Shown in pieces: positions 34,614 to 46,796 of a DNA stretch of 64,000 nt. A program made the translations under genes and the position numbers. The notes under the pieces were generated by a model. The model ran no database searches. It was not told the DNA's origin and worked only from the letters and a program-made list of their open reading frames with translations. The DNA is taken from the NCBI GenBank assembly GCA_003255065.1, contig QAOA01004437.1, positions 1 through 64,000 on the forward strand. Direction: 5' to 3'. Origin of the DNA: Cercis canadensis (taxonomy: Eukaryota; Streptophyta; Magnoliopsida; Fabales; Fabaceae). Each line of letters opens with the position of its first letter. Positions within the stretch are counted from its first letter, which is position 1.

Positions 34614-37600
34614 CTAGTATTCTCCTNAGTAAGTATGTTTTTGAGCAAGAAGTGCTTTAGTAAATATGTCTGCCACCTGTTCTTCAGTACTGCAATACTT
34701 CAAGGCTATGATGTCATCAGCTACTAGATCTCTTATGAAATGGAACTTTATGTCAATGTGCTTTGTCCTCCCATGCAGAGTTGGATTTTTAGCTATCGCA
34801 ATAGCTGATCTGTTATCACAAAAAATTTGTGTTGCTTCAATTTGTTCTTGACCCATGTCAGCTAGTATTCTCCTCAGCCAAATTGCTTGACATGCTGAGG
34901 ATGTTGCTGCCACATATTCAGCCTTTGTGGTAGGCAATGCTGTGATTTCCTGCTTCTTTGAGCTCCATGTAACAGCACCAGAACCAAGACAAAAAACACT
35001 GCCATAGGTGCTTCTTCTGTCATCCAAGGACCCTGCCCAGTCATTATCAGTAAATCATATAATTTAAAAATTGAAACATGAACCATACCATATCCCAAAA
35101 TCCACTGTTCCAGTAATGTAACGCAAGATCCTTTTTGCTGCTCCAAAATGATGCATTGAAGGGTTGCTCATAAACCTTGACACAGCCCCAACTGAAAATG
35201 AAATATCTGGACGTGTGTGAGCCAAATAAATTAGGCCTCTAACTAAGCTCTGAAACCTTCTTGCATCTGCATTTACAGTACCATCTTCTAATTGCAATTT
35301 TTCATTCATGTTCATGGGTTTTGCTGCCTTTTTGCAATTCTGCATGTTAAAACGTTTAAGGAGATCTTCTGCATATTTCCTTTGTGAGACAAATACTCCA
35401 GCTTCTCCTTGTTTAATTTCCAATCCAAGGAAATAATGCAGTAAACCTAGATCAATCATCTCAAATGTACTCATCATGCCATTTTTGAATTCATCAATGA
35501 GTGAATGAGATGAACCCATATAAATTATGTCATCAACATATAAGCAAACTAATAATTGATCATTGTTACCTTGTATCTTCATGTACAGGGGAGGCTCACT
35601 TTCACTCCTTACAAACCCATGCTGCAAAAAATAGTGATCAATTTTACTGTACCATGCTCGAAGGGCTTGTCTCAATCCGTATAATGCCTTCTTCAGCATA
35701 TATACTTTGTCTTCACTGCCATTAACTATAAATTCTTCAGGTTGATCAACATAAACCTCCTCTTCTAGTTCTCCGTTCAAGATGGCAAACTTTACATCAA
35801 ATTGATAGATTGGCCACTTTAACTGTGCAGCCAATGCAAGGAAAGTTCTCACTGTTTCAAACCTTGCAACTGGAGAAAATGTTTCTTCAAAGTTAATTCC
35901 TTGAGCTGTGAATACCCTTTTGCAACTAGACGAGCCTTATGCTTCTGAACACTCCCATCAGCATGATATTTTGTTTTAAATATCCATTTCAGGCCAATTG
36001 TATTCTTTCCTTCTGGCAGGTTTGTTAGCTCCTGTGTTTCATTTCTTTGTATTGCTAAGAGTTCCTCCTTCATTGCATTTCGCAATTCTTTCCCTTTTGC
36101 AGCTTCATTATAGGTGGTGGGATTTGAAACAGTAAGTGCAAAAGAACAGGATTCATAAATGTCTGTCAAGGATCTGAACTTCCATTGGAGGTGATTCTTC
36201 TGATGACTCATTTATAGAAGATGAGCTGATGTCTCTTGATTCTGTGCCTGTTGAGCTTGTTGGACTGCTACTATTGGATGTTGAAGGAGTTGTATTTACA
36301 GGTGTTGGGTGCTATATCTTCCAATGGAACTTTAAGCTGTGTTTCATCATTGTTGTTCCAATTCCAACCTGCATCTTCATTGAATACTACATTTCTGCTA
36401 ACAATTACTTTGCCACTAAAAAGGTTATATAATCTGTATGCTTTGGACTCAATACAGTAACCAACAAAAATACATTTTTCAGATTTTTCATCNTGGGTCT
36501 GCTATATCTTCCAATGGAACTTTAAGCTGTGTTTCATCATTGTCGTTCAAATTCCAACCTACATCTTCATTGAATACTACATTTCTGCTAACAATTACTT
36601 TGCCACTAAAAAGGTTATATAATCTGTATGCTTTGGACTCAATACAGTAACCAACAAAAATACATTTTTCAGATTTTTCATCTAGTTTTTGATGGTTTTG
36701 AGAGTTAACCAAAGCATATGCAATACAACCAAAAAAATTTAAGTCACTTACCGAGGGCTTTGTACCTTTCCAAGCTTCATATGGTGTTTGATTCAACACT
36801 GCCTTAGTAGGGGAAAGTCTCAGCAAGTACACAGCAGTTGCTACTGCTTCTGCCCAGAACTGATTTGGAAGCCCTCTCCCTTTCAATAAACTCCTTGCAA
36901 TTTCAACAACAGTTCGGTTCTTTCTTTCTGCCACACCGTTTTGCTCAGGTGTGTAGGGTGATGAGAGTTCTCTGTGGATGCCATGTTCTTCACAGAAGTT
37001 ACTAAATTCATTGGACAGAAATTCTCCACCTTTGTCTGTGTGTAATGTCTTTATGCATTAACCACTTTGCTTCTCAACTAAGGCTTTGAATTTCCTAAAA
37101 CATTCAAAAGTCTGTGACTTGAATTTTAGAAAGTACACCCAGCTCATGCGGCTGAAATCATCAGTAAGAAGCAAGAAATAATGGCTTCCTCCAAATGATT
37201 CAGTTTGCATAGGACCACACAAGTCGGCATGAACTAACTCAAGACAAATGGATGCTCTCCAAGCTTTACCAGCAGGGAATGATTTTTTGGTTTGCTTGCC
37301 ATATATGCACCCTTCACAAATGTCTATTTGATTAATNAAATCATTAGTAAGAAGCAAGAAATAATGGCTTCCTCCAAATGATTCAGTTTGCATAGGACCA
37401 CACAAGTCGGCATGAACTAACTCAAGACAAATGGATGCTCTCCAAGCTTTACCAGCAGGGAATGATTTTTTGGTTTGCTTGCCATATATGCACCCTTCAC
37501 AAATGTCTATTTGATTAATGTTTGGTAGCCCTCGAACCATGTTCTTTTGACTCAGCAGCTTCAACCCTTTGATATTGAGGTGTCCATACCGCAAATGCCA

Positions 37601-38936
37601 CAATTTGTTGTTCTGATCACAAACAACCAGACCAAAATTTTCCACATTTGACACTTCAAGTGGAAACATTTTGTGCTTGGTCATTTGAACACTAACCATT
37701 GGCTGACCTGTTTGCTTGTCTTTAACAACACATTCCCCGTTATCAAATAAAATTGTATACCCACAAGCCATTAGTTGTCTAACACTCAATAGATTATGTG
37801 CCAAACTAGGAACAAATTGCACATTATGCAGCAGTTTCACCGTACCTTGACTGGTTTTAATTGCCAATGTCCCCTTTCCTTCAACTTGGCATTCATTATC
37901 ATCACCAAGCTTTACCTTCATTTTCTGTGTTTCATCCAGCTCTTTGAATAAATTCTTCATGTCTATCATATGATTAGAACAGCCACTGTCTACAAGCCAC
38001 ACACTACTTGCAACATCATTAGTATCATAATGAGCCATAAACAAATTACTTACTTCACTTTCTTCTGCAAAATTCACTTGTTTGTCTTTAGACCAACAAT
38101 CTGCTTTCATGTGCCCATACTTCTTACAGTTATGACATTGAATGTCACTTTTGTAACCTTTCTGTTCACTGGAGGACTGCTGCCTTTGTTCTGAGTTTCT
38201 GCCTCTGCCTCTGCCACGGAACCTTCCTTGAAAGGCACCTCTCCAACGTCCTCTAGCTGCCATCTTGTCAGCTTCTCTTGAATTGGATGTCTCCCACTTC
38301 ACCTGAAATGCCTTTTCTTCATTCTTTTCTATTGAGCTGTTGATCCTTGTCTCGTGAGCTTTCAAGGATCCCTTCAACTCATCAAAAAAGAAGCTTGTCA
38401 TGTCTTTGGACTCCTCAATTACTGGCACTACATGATCAAATTTAGGAGTTAAACTCCGTAATACCTTTGCAACAACAGTTTGATCAGTTATTTGATCTCT
38501 GTATGCCCTTATTTGATTGACAATTGGCATCACCCTTGACATAAAATCCTGCACTGATTCATTGCCTCTCATGAGCAAAGTCTCAAACTCACGCCTTAGA
38601 GTTTGGAGTTTCACAGCTATTACTTTAGCTGAGCCTTGAAACTCAGTTTGCAAAATTGTCCATGCTTGTTTGGACGTGGTAGCTGCTGCAATTCTTGAGA
38701 AAACAGCCTCATGGACTGCTTATTGAATGAAGAATAGTGCCTTCGAGTCCCTCTTCCTATTTTCCCTCAAGCGATTTTCTTCATCTGGATCAGCATATCC
38801 ACTTTCTACCAAGTCCCACAGATCTTGAGACTTGAATAAAGTCTTCATTTTGATGCTCTAGAATTTGTAGCTTTCTCCCTTGAAAACTGGAATTGATGGT
38901 TGAGACACACTCACCATGTTGCCATTGGTTGCCATG
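34614..38936 (-). pseudogene. copia gag-pol (Tnt1-like), nearly complete but interrupted
   Basis: Gag starts MATNGNMVSVSQPSIPVFKG (38936), with TAG for tryptophan at about 38861 and TAA for glutamine at about 38720. Then come the CHNCKKYGHMKADC zinc knuckle (about 38130), the intact protease site WLVDSGCSNHM (about 37980), the integrase zinc end LWHLRYGHLNIKGL..CEGC, the core LVHADLCGP and LHTDKGGEF and the downstream EQNGVAERKNRT. RT shows LYVDDIIYMGSS (about 35530). RNase H ends near 34640 with CSTEEQVADIFTKALL, and a repeated copy of that end lies at 34324-34608 beyond the N. Stops in gag and integrase and a frameshift near 35850-35890 disable it, but it is the best preserved element next to the one at 60818. 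Confidence 0.85.
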
Positions 38937-38981
38937 AGTTGCACGCCCGTTTGCAATCGAATCATGCTCTGATACCAGAAA

Positions 38982-39256
38982 TGTTGGGGAAACTAACACA
39001 ATGAGAAGGAAAACAGTGAAGGAAAGTGCAGAGAATTTCAGGTGTTCTGCTATTATTTTAGAATAAAAAAAGGTGCCTACTTATAGGTTTACAAGCAACG
39101 TAAACAAAGCAAAATAATCTCAACTGTGCAGATTTTACTGCAACAGTAACAACCTAACTTATTCAGATATTTAAGGAACAAATACAATAGAAACTAGACT
39201 AAGTCAAAAAGACCAAGTCCTACTCCACGTGTGCAGCTTGTAATCAATCTTCAACA
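38982..39256 (-). repeat. 5' LTR of copia element
   Basis: 275 bases, with the initiator-Met primer binding site immediately inside it. It ends at the CTAGA target duplication, after which LINE coding (RSFLWGSSQEHRKLHLVKW) continues. Confidence 0.93.
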
Positions 39257-39261
39257 CTAGA

Positions 39262-39643
39262 TAGGCATAATAGGAGTTTCTTGTGGGGCTCTTCTCAAGA
39301 ACATCGGAAGTTACACTTGGTTAAATGGGAGACAGCTTGTTGCTCTAAATCTCAAGGGGGTTTGGGCCTGAGGCACTACAGGCAAGTTAATTTGGTTTTC
39401 ATAATGAAGTTGGGTTGGGGCTTGGTTAATAAGCGAGATGAGTTATGGGTGAAAATTTTGAGATCCAAGTATCGTTGTGGGTCAGACTTAGTGCCTCGGG
39501 TTTGTTTAAGGATGGCCAACTCTAATGCTTGGCAAGGTATATGCAAAGCTTGGCCTTTCTTGTCCACTAATTTGGTGTGGCAGCTTGATAATGGGCAAGG
39601 GGTGTCTTTTTGGAAGGATCACTCGGTGTTAGGTTATCAGTCC
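39262..39643 (+). pseudogene. LINE ORF2 part 2 (post-RT segment)
   Basis: The frame RHNRSFLWGSSQEHRKLHLV, GGLGLRHYRQVNLVFIMKLG and NGQGVSFWKDHSVLGYQS is the conserved region after the RT of plant LINEs. It joins the 34055 end through the CTAGA target (reading DDLDRH) and continues at 42427 through AGTCC (reading GYQSLRP). No stop is found inside this piece. Confidence 0.85.
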
Positions 39644-42421
39644 TGTTGATACCAAAATTATGTAATAAGAAATAAAGGAAATAAAAAATCAAAAAAATCA
39701 TCATAATAATAAAATACAAAAAATATTATTATTAATAACAATAAATTAAAAAAAAAAAAAGCAAAATTGATATCTCTGCATTTCTGACTTCTGGGCGGCA
39801 ATTTGCTTTTGGCGAAGTGCCATTTACCAGTCTGGCACCGCCCATCCTACAGTCCCCATTTGCAGCATGAAACAAGGAAAACCACATCAGAAGTTAACCA
39901 GGCAACTTGCACACAATTCTGGCTATAAAAAGGCCCACAATACACAGACAGGGGGACCAAAATTCTGAAATAAAAATAGAGAAAAAAAATACAAACAGAG
40001 AGCAATACACAAGACACACACAGAGGATACACAATACACAGTAAAGACATAGGAAGAGAATCCAGAAAGCACCCAGGTATTAACACTATCACTTTTTTTT
40101 TATGCTAAATTTTCTATTTTGTTGTTGATTTTGCACTAAGCAGAGAGTATCAATCCTATATATATATACAAAGAAAACAGAGTTTACCAAATTACCGAGC
40201 ATCCCCAAAATCCCCAATTTGTTAAAGAAAGTAAAACCTAGAAATTAAAGTCTTTGGGTGCATGCATGGAATCAAGAATTAAGCATAATAAAATTTGATT
40301 CAGACAAAAGGCAAACCGCATTAGAGTGAAGACTTTTAGAAAGAGAAAGATTTTTTTTCTAGAGAGAGAAATAGACTTCGATGGAAAGAAAGAGAGAAAT
40401 TTCTTGAGAGATTGGGAGAAGAGAAAACATGTGCTTTTCGTTTGGATCAAGAGTGGGGGTGATGATGGTAGACCTGCATCTTTTCCCTTTGTCCTCCGCA
40501 TCTCCTCTCTGTTTCTTCCCGCATAGCTCTTATGTTGTATTCTGATTTCTTCTATTTTTAAAGTGATTTACTAATTCTATTTGGTGTATTTATGTTTATT
40601 AGGCCTTATTGCTGTTATCTTTTTGTGGCCTTATTTTCCTTTGCTTTGGGCCGAAGGTTTTGGTGTCCATTTGTTTCCATTTTCTTTGTGTTTGTTTGCT
40701 TTGGGCCAAGGCTGATTTGGGTCATTCAAGCAACATTATTTCAGCCTCATTTGGGCCAAAAACGAAGTGGGCCATTAGTTAAAAATTTCAGCTTCTTTTG
40801 GACTAGGCCGAGCATGGTTATTGGTTTGTTGGGCTGATTTATTTTCGTTTTGGCTTTGCTTATTATTTGGGCTTATGTATTTGCTGGCTGAACTTATTTC
40901 CTTTTATGAGTATCTCTTTTCTATTGGCCCATTTCATTTTTTTAGTCCATTTATCTTTGTTTGGGTTGGATCTATTTGGGTTAGTCTATTCTTTTTACTT
41001 AGTTTTACTTGTAATTTTGGGGTGTTATGTCTAGGCCCATTTTTTGTTTTTTTTTTTTTTAAGTTCACATTATTTTGTTAGATTATTGATCACTTTTATT
41101 AGGTTACATTTGATTTAATTATGGTAAATTTATGACTCTAGTTATAAGGTTAGTGCTTGTGCCTTTGCTCATATGATATTTGCTGAATTTTTATTATTCA
41201 ATTTGGACTTAATTTATTTAGGATACTTGCTTTTCTTTCGAGCTAATTTAACTTTTTTCTTTCCTTATAATTGTTCTTACACATTTTATTTTTTATGTTA
41301 TCAGTTCATCTTAGATATTTTATGTACTTTATTTCCTTTCATAAAAATTAAAACCCGACGACGGATTAAGTTAGGAAAAATTGTGTCGACAATTTTTTCT
41401 AATATTCCTGAGGTGAGAGATAAATTTCTTGGTTATGCCAGGGGTACTGGTGTGGCTAATAAAATTCTCAATATCGTCTTTATCTTTTTAATTACCACAT
41501 TTATAGTATTAATTTGTTACATTATAATTCATCTCGTTACATCTTAACATTATTTTTAATTATGCTAGAAAAAGATTACTGACGAGGGAATAATTGAAAT
41601 TAGTCATGATAATGACGAGGTTTCGATATTTCTGAGGTAAAAGGATGTCCCTAGTTCGGCCAGAGGTACTGGCAGGGCATGAGGTCAATCCCTGATAAAA
41701 TCTTTGTCGGGGCATAATTTTCAAACAAACATTTTCTAAATATAATATTTTAGCTTTAATTACCTTAATGTGAGTTAAAAGGTACCGACGAAGGAATAGT
41801 TAAGAATAGCTGTAATGACAGCGATTCCTTGACACTCCGGAGGTGAGGAGTGTCACTTTAGTCTTTCCAAGTAGATTGGTGGACTTAAAGAAATACCTCC
41901 AATAAAAATCTTTATCACGAACATTAAACATTTCATAAACACATATAAATTATTTTTCATGTATCTAGATATCACTTAATTAGTGAGATTGCTAAATATT
42001 GCTTATGATAGAATAGATTGGGGGAGGATTGTAATGACAATCACAAACTCCACCTAATAGTCTTGAAGCATCCTTTAGGTTTTTTCCAGAAGTGCTGGTA
42101 GAACCTAACAAAATTTTAGGACTAACTTAATTCATTTAAAAAGATAACTAGTGATTAAATGGGTAACCGTTCTAAGAACGGACGTCGTAGGGTGCTAATA
42201 CCTTCCCTACACGTAATCAACCCCCGAATCCAAGCTCTGAACCTAGACCAAATTATTTAGGTGTCCAATCACACCATTCTATTTGCTAAAAATAGAATAA
42301 AATGATTGGTGGTGACTCCACTCTTTTCTTGTATATTATTACACATTGTTAATTTTTTATTTCTTCTCGCGTGGGGGATTTCGCCACTCCGCATCGCGCT
42401 CCCGAAAGGGACGTTGCGACA
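39644..42421 (+). mobile_element. Solo LTR, 2,778 bp, in the LINE (TSD AGTCC)
   Basis: It begins TGTTGATACCAAAATT and ends GGGACGTTGCGACA. AGTCC lies on both sides (39639-39643; 42422-42426). There are no internal retroelement genes. A plus-strand core promoter GGCTATAAAAAGG lies at 39921-39933, which gives the orientation. The 3' end has the GGTGGTGACTCCACTC and CGCCACTCCGCATCGCGCTC phrases I associate with long LTRs of Tat/Ogre-like gypsy elements, but the family is inferred. The open frames within (for example 40592-41081 and 41173-41547) are hydrophobic, TTT-rich translations and not supported as genes. Confidence 0.92.
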
Positions 42422-42426
42422 AGTCC

Positions 42427-43724
42427 TTGCGTCCTTTTTTTATGGGTGCAATAGAGGATGAGCTTTTGGAAGCTAGCGTTGCCTAGTTTGTGTCCATGTC
42501 CGGTGGGTGGGATTGGCCTTTGTTGGAAGGTTTGCTTCCTGAAGAAATCTGTAATCGCATAGCAGGGATTAAACCTCCCACTTCTAATGGTGGAGCTGAT
42601 CAGCTTGCTTGGAGCCTTTCCAATGATGGTAATTTGGCTCTCAAATCTGCTTATTCTAGCCTTATAGAACATTCTAATGAAGAAAGGCAGGGTTTGTTTA
42701 AGAAGATTTGGAGTTGGAATGGTCCACAGTACATTAGATCTTTGTTGTGGCTAGTGGGGCATGATAGCATCATCACCAATTTCCAAAGGTATAGCAGGCA
42801 CCTTACTGCAGATCCCATGTGTGCTAAGTGTGGCCAAGATCTGGAACCTACCTTGCATGCCTTGAGGGATTGCCAGTCAGTGAGGAACGTGTGGCAGCGT
42901 TTGGTGCATCCTAGCAAGTGGGGTGGTTTTTGAGTTACAGCTTCATGACTGGATCTTCTTAAATCTTAAGGATGATTGGGGTAAGGGCTTCAAGGACTGG
43001 GCTCACATCTTTGGTGTGGCAATTCATTCGGTTTGGGAAGCACGTAATGCTTTCATCTTTGATAATGGGGCTGTAGCAGGTAGAGGGGACCTGGTTTTTC
43101 ACATTTTGGCTATGGTAAATGAGCTTGATTTGGCGGATTCTATGTGCTTGAGTAACAGTCCAGCTAGCAGAAAGGAGACGAAGCTCATTGCTTGGACTTT
43201 ACCAAGGGATGGTTAAGTTGAATACGGATGGATCCATGTATGGCTCGTCTCTCTCTGCTTCGTGTGGGGGTCTTATTAGAGATGATTTCATTACGAGGTT
43301 CATGTGCAAAGTTGGTCAATGCTGCATTACTCATGCAGAATTATGGTGTTTAATTTATGGGCTACGTATAGCTTGGACGTTGGGATTCCGGAAAGTGCAG
43401 GTTGAAACAGACTCTGCTGCAGCAGTGCACCAACGTCCATCACCCTTGTTTTTCTTTGATCAAAGAAATCAGAGACATGCAGGACTTCGCTTGGGAGTTA
43501 GAGATCACTCATGTGTTTCGAGAGTCCAACAGCTGTGCAGATTTCCTAGCTAGACAGGGTCATAGTGTTGGCTTCAACATTAGTCAGTTTGTTGTTCCTC
43601 CTGCTGCTTTGCAGGAGTTTTTGGTAGCGGACAGTTTGGGTGTTGCTATGCCCAGACTTGTTCCAGTGTTCTTCGTTTGTTTTTGCTGGGCTTTGCCCCG
43701 TTGTCAACCAAAAAAAAAAAAAAA
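42427..43724 (+). pseudogene. LINE ORF2 part 3: zinc-binding connection and RNase H
   Basis: 42490-42930 carries the reverse-transcriptase zinc-binding region (WSWNGPQYIRSLLWLVGHDS; CAKCGQDLEPTLHALRDC). A frameshift follows near 42930. RNase H has LNTDGSMYG, HAELWCLIYGLR, VETDSAA and RESNSCADFLARQGH, that is, the aspartate, glutamate and aspartate catalytic set, with one frameshift near 43415. The end GFAPLSTKKK-like translation and the poly-A at 43709-43724 are the usual 3' terminus of these LINEs. The presence of RNase H marks a plant L1-type lineage that keeps this domain. Confidence 0.85.
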
Positions 43725-44179
43725 AGCATTGCAAATAAGATAATATAAAGATCAAAGGAGAGTTAGGATAATTATCTGGTAGCCCTCCTAAAAGTCGTAT
43801 CATTCCCTCACCCATCAACAAGGAACATGCATTCTAATTAAGAAATCATTACTAATCCTAATATATAATTAATAAGGATAAGCTAAGATAACTATTTAGG
43901 GTTGTATCATGCTAATCCATGTGAAATGAGCGGTGTACCAAGCCCCGTCTCCTTAACGTCAGAAAACAAGATCTTATTTGCTAGAAGAATTCACATCAGC
44001 ATCAAGAGCAGCATTTTGTTTCCCAAGGTCCCAAATCATGATAAAATTACAAGAAAAAAACTAATGATACATGAAATATACCTTATTAAATTTAAATACG
44101 TAAATCACTTGATTAGCATCTTGTTCCCCAAACACAATATATTACAGATAACAAAAACAGAGTAATAACAAGTAGAAGA
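43725..44179. other. Intergenic DNA downstream of the P450 gene
   Basis: AT-rich, no gene seen. It should contain the 3' UTR and polyadenylation site of the minus-strand P450, but I find no perfect AATAAA on that strand near the stop. Confidence 0.4.
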
Positions 44180-45829
44180 TCAAGTAGATCCATAGGAGTA
44201 TGGTATTGGTTGAAGATGAATTGGTAGTTTCTTGGAGACAGTGAGACCATATACCTCAGTCATGTCCAAGTCCTGCGCTGATTCACCATTTGGAGTTGCA
44301 GGTAGCTTCCAATGGAAGCAACATAGAAGATTAGCAAGCACATACTCTGTTAAAACAATCCCAAAAGCCATTCCCGGACATCCCCTTCTTCCGGCGCCAA
44401 ATGGTAAAAATTGGAAGTGTTGGCCTTTAAAATCGATGTCGCAATTCTGAAATCTCTCTGGAATGAACTCTTGAGGTGTTTCCCACAACTGAGGATCTCT
44501 CTGAATTGCCCATGCGTTAACATATACGATTGTTTTTGGAGGAATAGTATACCCTCCAAGTTGCACACTAGACCTTGTTTCTCGAGGAGGGACAAGAGCA
44601 GCAGGTGGATGTAATCTTAAAGTTTCCTTCACTACAGATTTCAAGTACTTCATTTCGTTGACATCTTCTTCATCTACTCTTGATTTATGCCCAACAACTC
44701 TTCTTACCTCTTCCTGGGCTTTCTTCATTGAAATTGGATTTTTCAAGAGTTCTGCAAAAGTCCAATCCAGAAGTGATGAACTAGTGTCAGTTCCTGCCAC
44801 GATCATGTCCTGAAATGATAGAAATGGAAAGTATTTACTTATAAATAAATTCATGTTCTTGAGAGGAAGAAAGGCTTAAAGAGAGAGAAATCAAACCATT
44901 ATGAGTGCTTTGAGGTTATGGTGGGTGAGTTCAAAGTCAAGCATGCCATCCTCTTGAAGTTGGAGGAGAATATCCACAAAATCTTTCTTATCGGAGTAAT
45001 TACTGTTCCTCTTCCCTGTCTTATGTTCTGCAATTACTTGGTCAAAGAAAGCATCTAACGCTTCAAACGTGGCCTTGAAATCTCGAATTTTACCTGTGAG
45101 AACATCAACCCAACCCAATGAAGGAAAGAGATCTCCCACACTGAAAGTTGCAATATGAATCATCACCTTTCTTGCTAGCTCTCCAAACCTGCTGTTATCT
45201 TTTGTATTATACTTATTTCCAAGAACACATCTACAAACTACGTTGTTTGCTGTTGCAATCAGCATATTACTTATATTCACAGAACACCCGTCATTACTCC
45301 CACATGCTTCACGTATGTTATTAATCAAATCTGCAACTTCTTCTTCTCTGATGTAGTGAAAGGATCGCACCCTATTCAGGCTGAGAAGTTCAAGGACACA
45401 GATTTTCTTTTTCTGTCTCCATTCTTCACCATAGCTTGCAAAACCCACCTCCATGCATCCGTAGAGTAAGATCTTCACAGCTGTGGTTTGGGGTCGGTCC
45501 GCAAAATTAATATCATGGGTTTTCATAATTTCTCTTGCCAAATCTACAGAGGAAACCACCAGAGTTGGAGTTTGGCCCAAGTGCAGCAATATTATAGGGC
45601 CATATTTTTGTGAGAGTGCTGCGAATGAGCGGTGTGGGAGTGTGCCTAGCTGATGAAGATTGCCAATAAATGGCAGCTTTGGTGGGGATGGAGGCAGATT
45701 GATCAATTTGCTTCTCCTTTTTAGCTTCAACGCAAATAGGAAGCTGATGAAGCAAACAAGAAGAGACAAGGGAAGAGGATAACATAGTGTGTTATTTAGC
45801 AATTGCTTCACAGGTGCTAACAGAGCCAT
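44180..45829 (-). CDS. Cytochrome P450, CYP71-like (two exons, 520 aa)
   Basis: Exon 1 is 45829-44897 (311 codons) and exon 2 is 44809-44180. The 87-base intron has GT..AG ends, phase 0, between ALIM and DMIVAG, the conserved intron site of A-type plant P450s. Residues 15-33 form the N-terminal membrane anchor, followed by the proline hinge LPPSPPKLPFIGN. The C-helix has EEWRQKKK, the I-helix oxygen-binding motif is AGTDTSS, K-helix ETLR, PERF, and the heme loop FLPFGAGRRGCPG with its cysteine ligand. Length (520) and all motifs are normal and there is no stop, so this is probably functional. It would act on the ER surface as an NADPH-P450 reductase-dependent monooxygenase of specialised metabolism. 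The substrate cannot be told, nor the subfamily, though it reads closest to CYP71A-like enzymes. A decayed tandem copy lies at 46797-48030. Confidence 0.93.
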
Positions 45830-45879
45830 TGTTCCTCAGAGCAGATGACATTGATCATGATCATGTACACATTTTTCAC

Positions 45880-45889
45880 TTATATAATA
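45880..45889 (-). promoter_or_regulatory. Putative TATA box of the P450 gene
   Basis: The minus strand reads GTATTATATAAG about 50-60 bases before the ATG at 45829. The position suits a short 5' UTR. Confidence 0.45.
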
Positions 45890-45899
45890 CAGCTGTTAT

Positions 45900-46796
45900 A
45901 TATGTGATATCACTGATGTGTCACTGTGTTTATTATATCATTAAGTGGGTATGCATTATTAATTTGTTGGGGATTGGGGTAATCCGGAATTGAGTATTCA
46001 AATCATGTGTGGGAATCAAAGAGAGTAGTTGTCTTAAATGGTTATTTAAACTTCCAATCTGGGGAAATTAAGGCCCCACAGCCACAGGCCTGGTGATACT
46101 GCATGTGAGGTATTTTGTCATATGATTCTTTCACACCACAAATAGCCATTTTTCTTTCTCAATACTTTCGCAAAATTAATGATAAATACACAAACTTAGT
46201 TCTCCACTACACAATACTCATATATAATTGATTACTTATGAGAAAATAATAAATGCATAAACTCTTTTTCTAACCCTAGATCTTTTATGATTAGAAAGCA
46301 TTGCATCTAAAGCTCATGATGTTTGGTATATAGTGAGATTTTCTTTTTCCCCTTCTGATGGGATATATAGTGAGAATTGAAGTCTAATAATGAATCAAAG
46401 CTTCAATAAAATGTACAATTGTAATTGAATGAGTTAAATTTTTTATATGGTTTAATTTGTCTAATAAAAATGTATTTAACATAAATTATGTCTATATTTT
46501 TTTTCTAAAAAATTATTTTCTCTGTCAAAAGCACATCAGCTTTCCTCTTGACGAGGAACTCTTCAACGTCGGCGATGCTTTTATTCTTTTTTTTTGCCAA
46601 GTCGGCGAAGCCATTCAAGGTGACTCCTGGAAAGTTCACATTTCGGAAATTATCCAACGTCCAAAGTCATCCTACGAAAACACTCAACTAAATTATAATN
46701 AAGTTCACATTTCGGAAATTATCCAACGTCCAAAGTCATCCTACGAAGACACTCAACTAAATTATAATTTTTAATTGTATTTTTCAAACATATCAT
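45900..46796. other. P450 upstream region with an N-flanked duplication
   Basis: AT-rich, no gene recognised. The block AAGTTCACATTTCGGAAATT..CAACTAAATTATAAT occurs at 46631-46699 and again directly after the N at 46701-46769, with one difference, so it is probably an assembly overlap that was not merged. Text around 46540-46630 resembles no P450 exon. Confidence 0.45.

Larger units (their letters stand above)
34061..39256 (-). mobile_element. Ty1/copia element inserted in the LINE (TSD CTAGA)
   Basis: LTRs 34061-34336 and 38982-39256 begin TGTTGGGGAA and end CTTCAACA, and differ at about ten positions. CTAGA flanks both sides (34056-34060; 39257-39261). On the minus strand the primer binding site TGGTATCAGAGCATGATTCG lies at the inner edge of the 5' LTR (38960-38980) and fits initiator Met; the purine tract AAGGGAGAG abuts the 3' LTR. 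gag-pol runs leftwards. Three single Ns (34627, 36493, 37337) each separate repeated blocks of about 180-250 bases, so the real element is probably some 600 bases shorter than drawn here. Confidence 0.95.
29494..43724 (+). mobile_element. Plant L1-type LINE carrying two LTR-element insertions
   Basis: ORF1 (29494-30715 and on), ORF2 endonuclease (31619-32280), reverse transcriptase (32930-33970), zinc-binding connection (42700-42860) and RNase H (43200-43700) follow in order and end in a poly-A run (43709-43724). Removing the copia element (34061-39261 with one TSD copy) and the solo LTR (39644-42426) restores a continuous LINE of about 6.2 kb: the coding DNA on the two sides of each insertion joins through the duplicated target bases. 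Stops and frameshifts are frequent. A possible LINE target duplication is ATAAGATAAT, near 29413 and again just after the poly-A; that match is short and uncertain. Confidence 0.88.

Noticed and set aside
40592..41547. Open frames inside the solo LTR
   Set aside because: Hydrophobic F/L/Y-rich translations of T-rich DNA within a structure bounded by TG..CA and an AGTCC duplication; no domain recognised.
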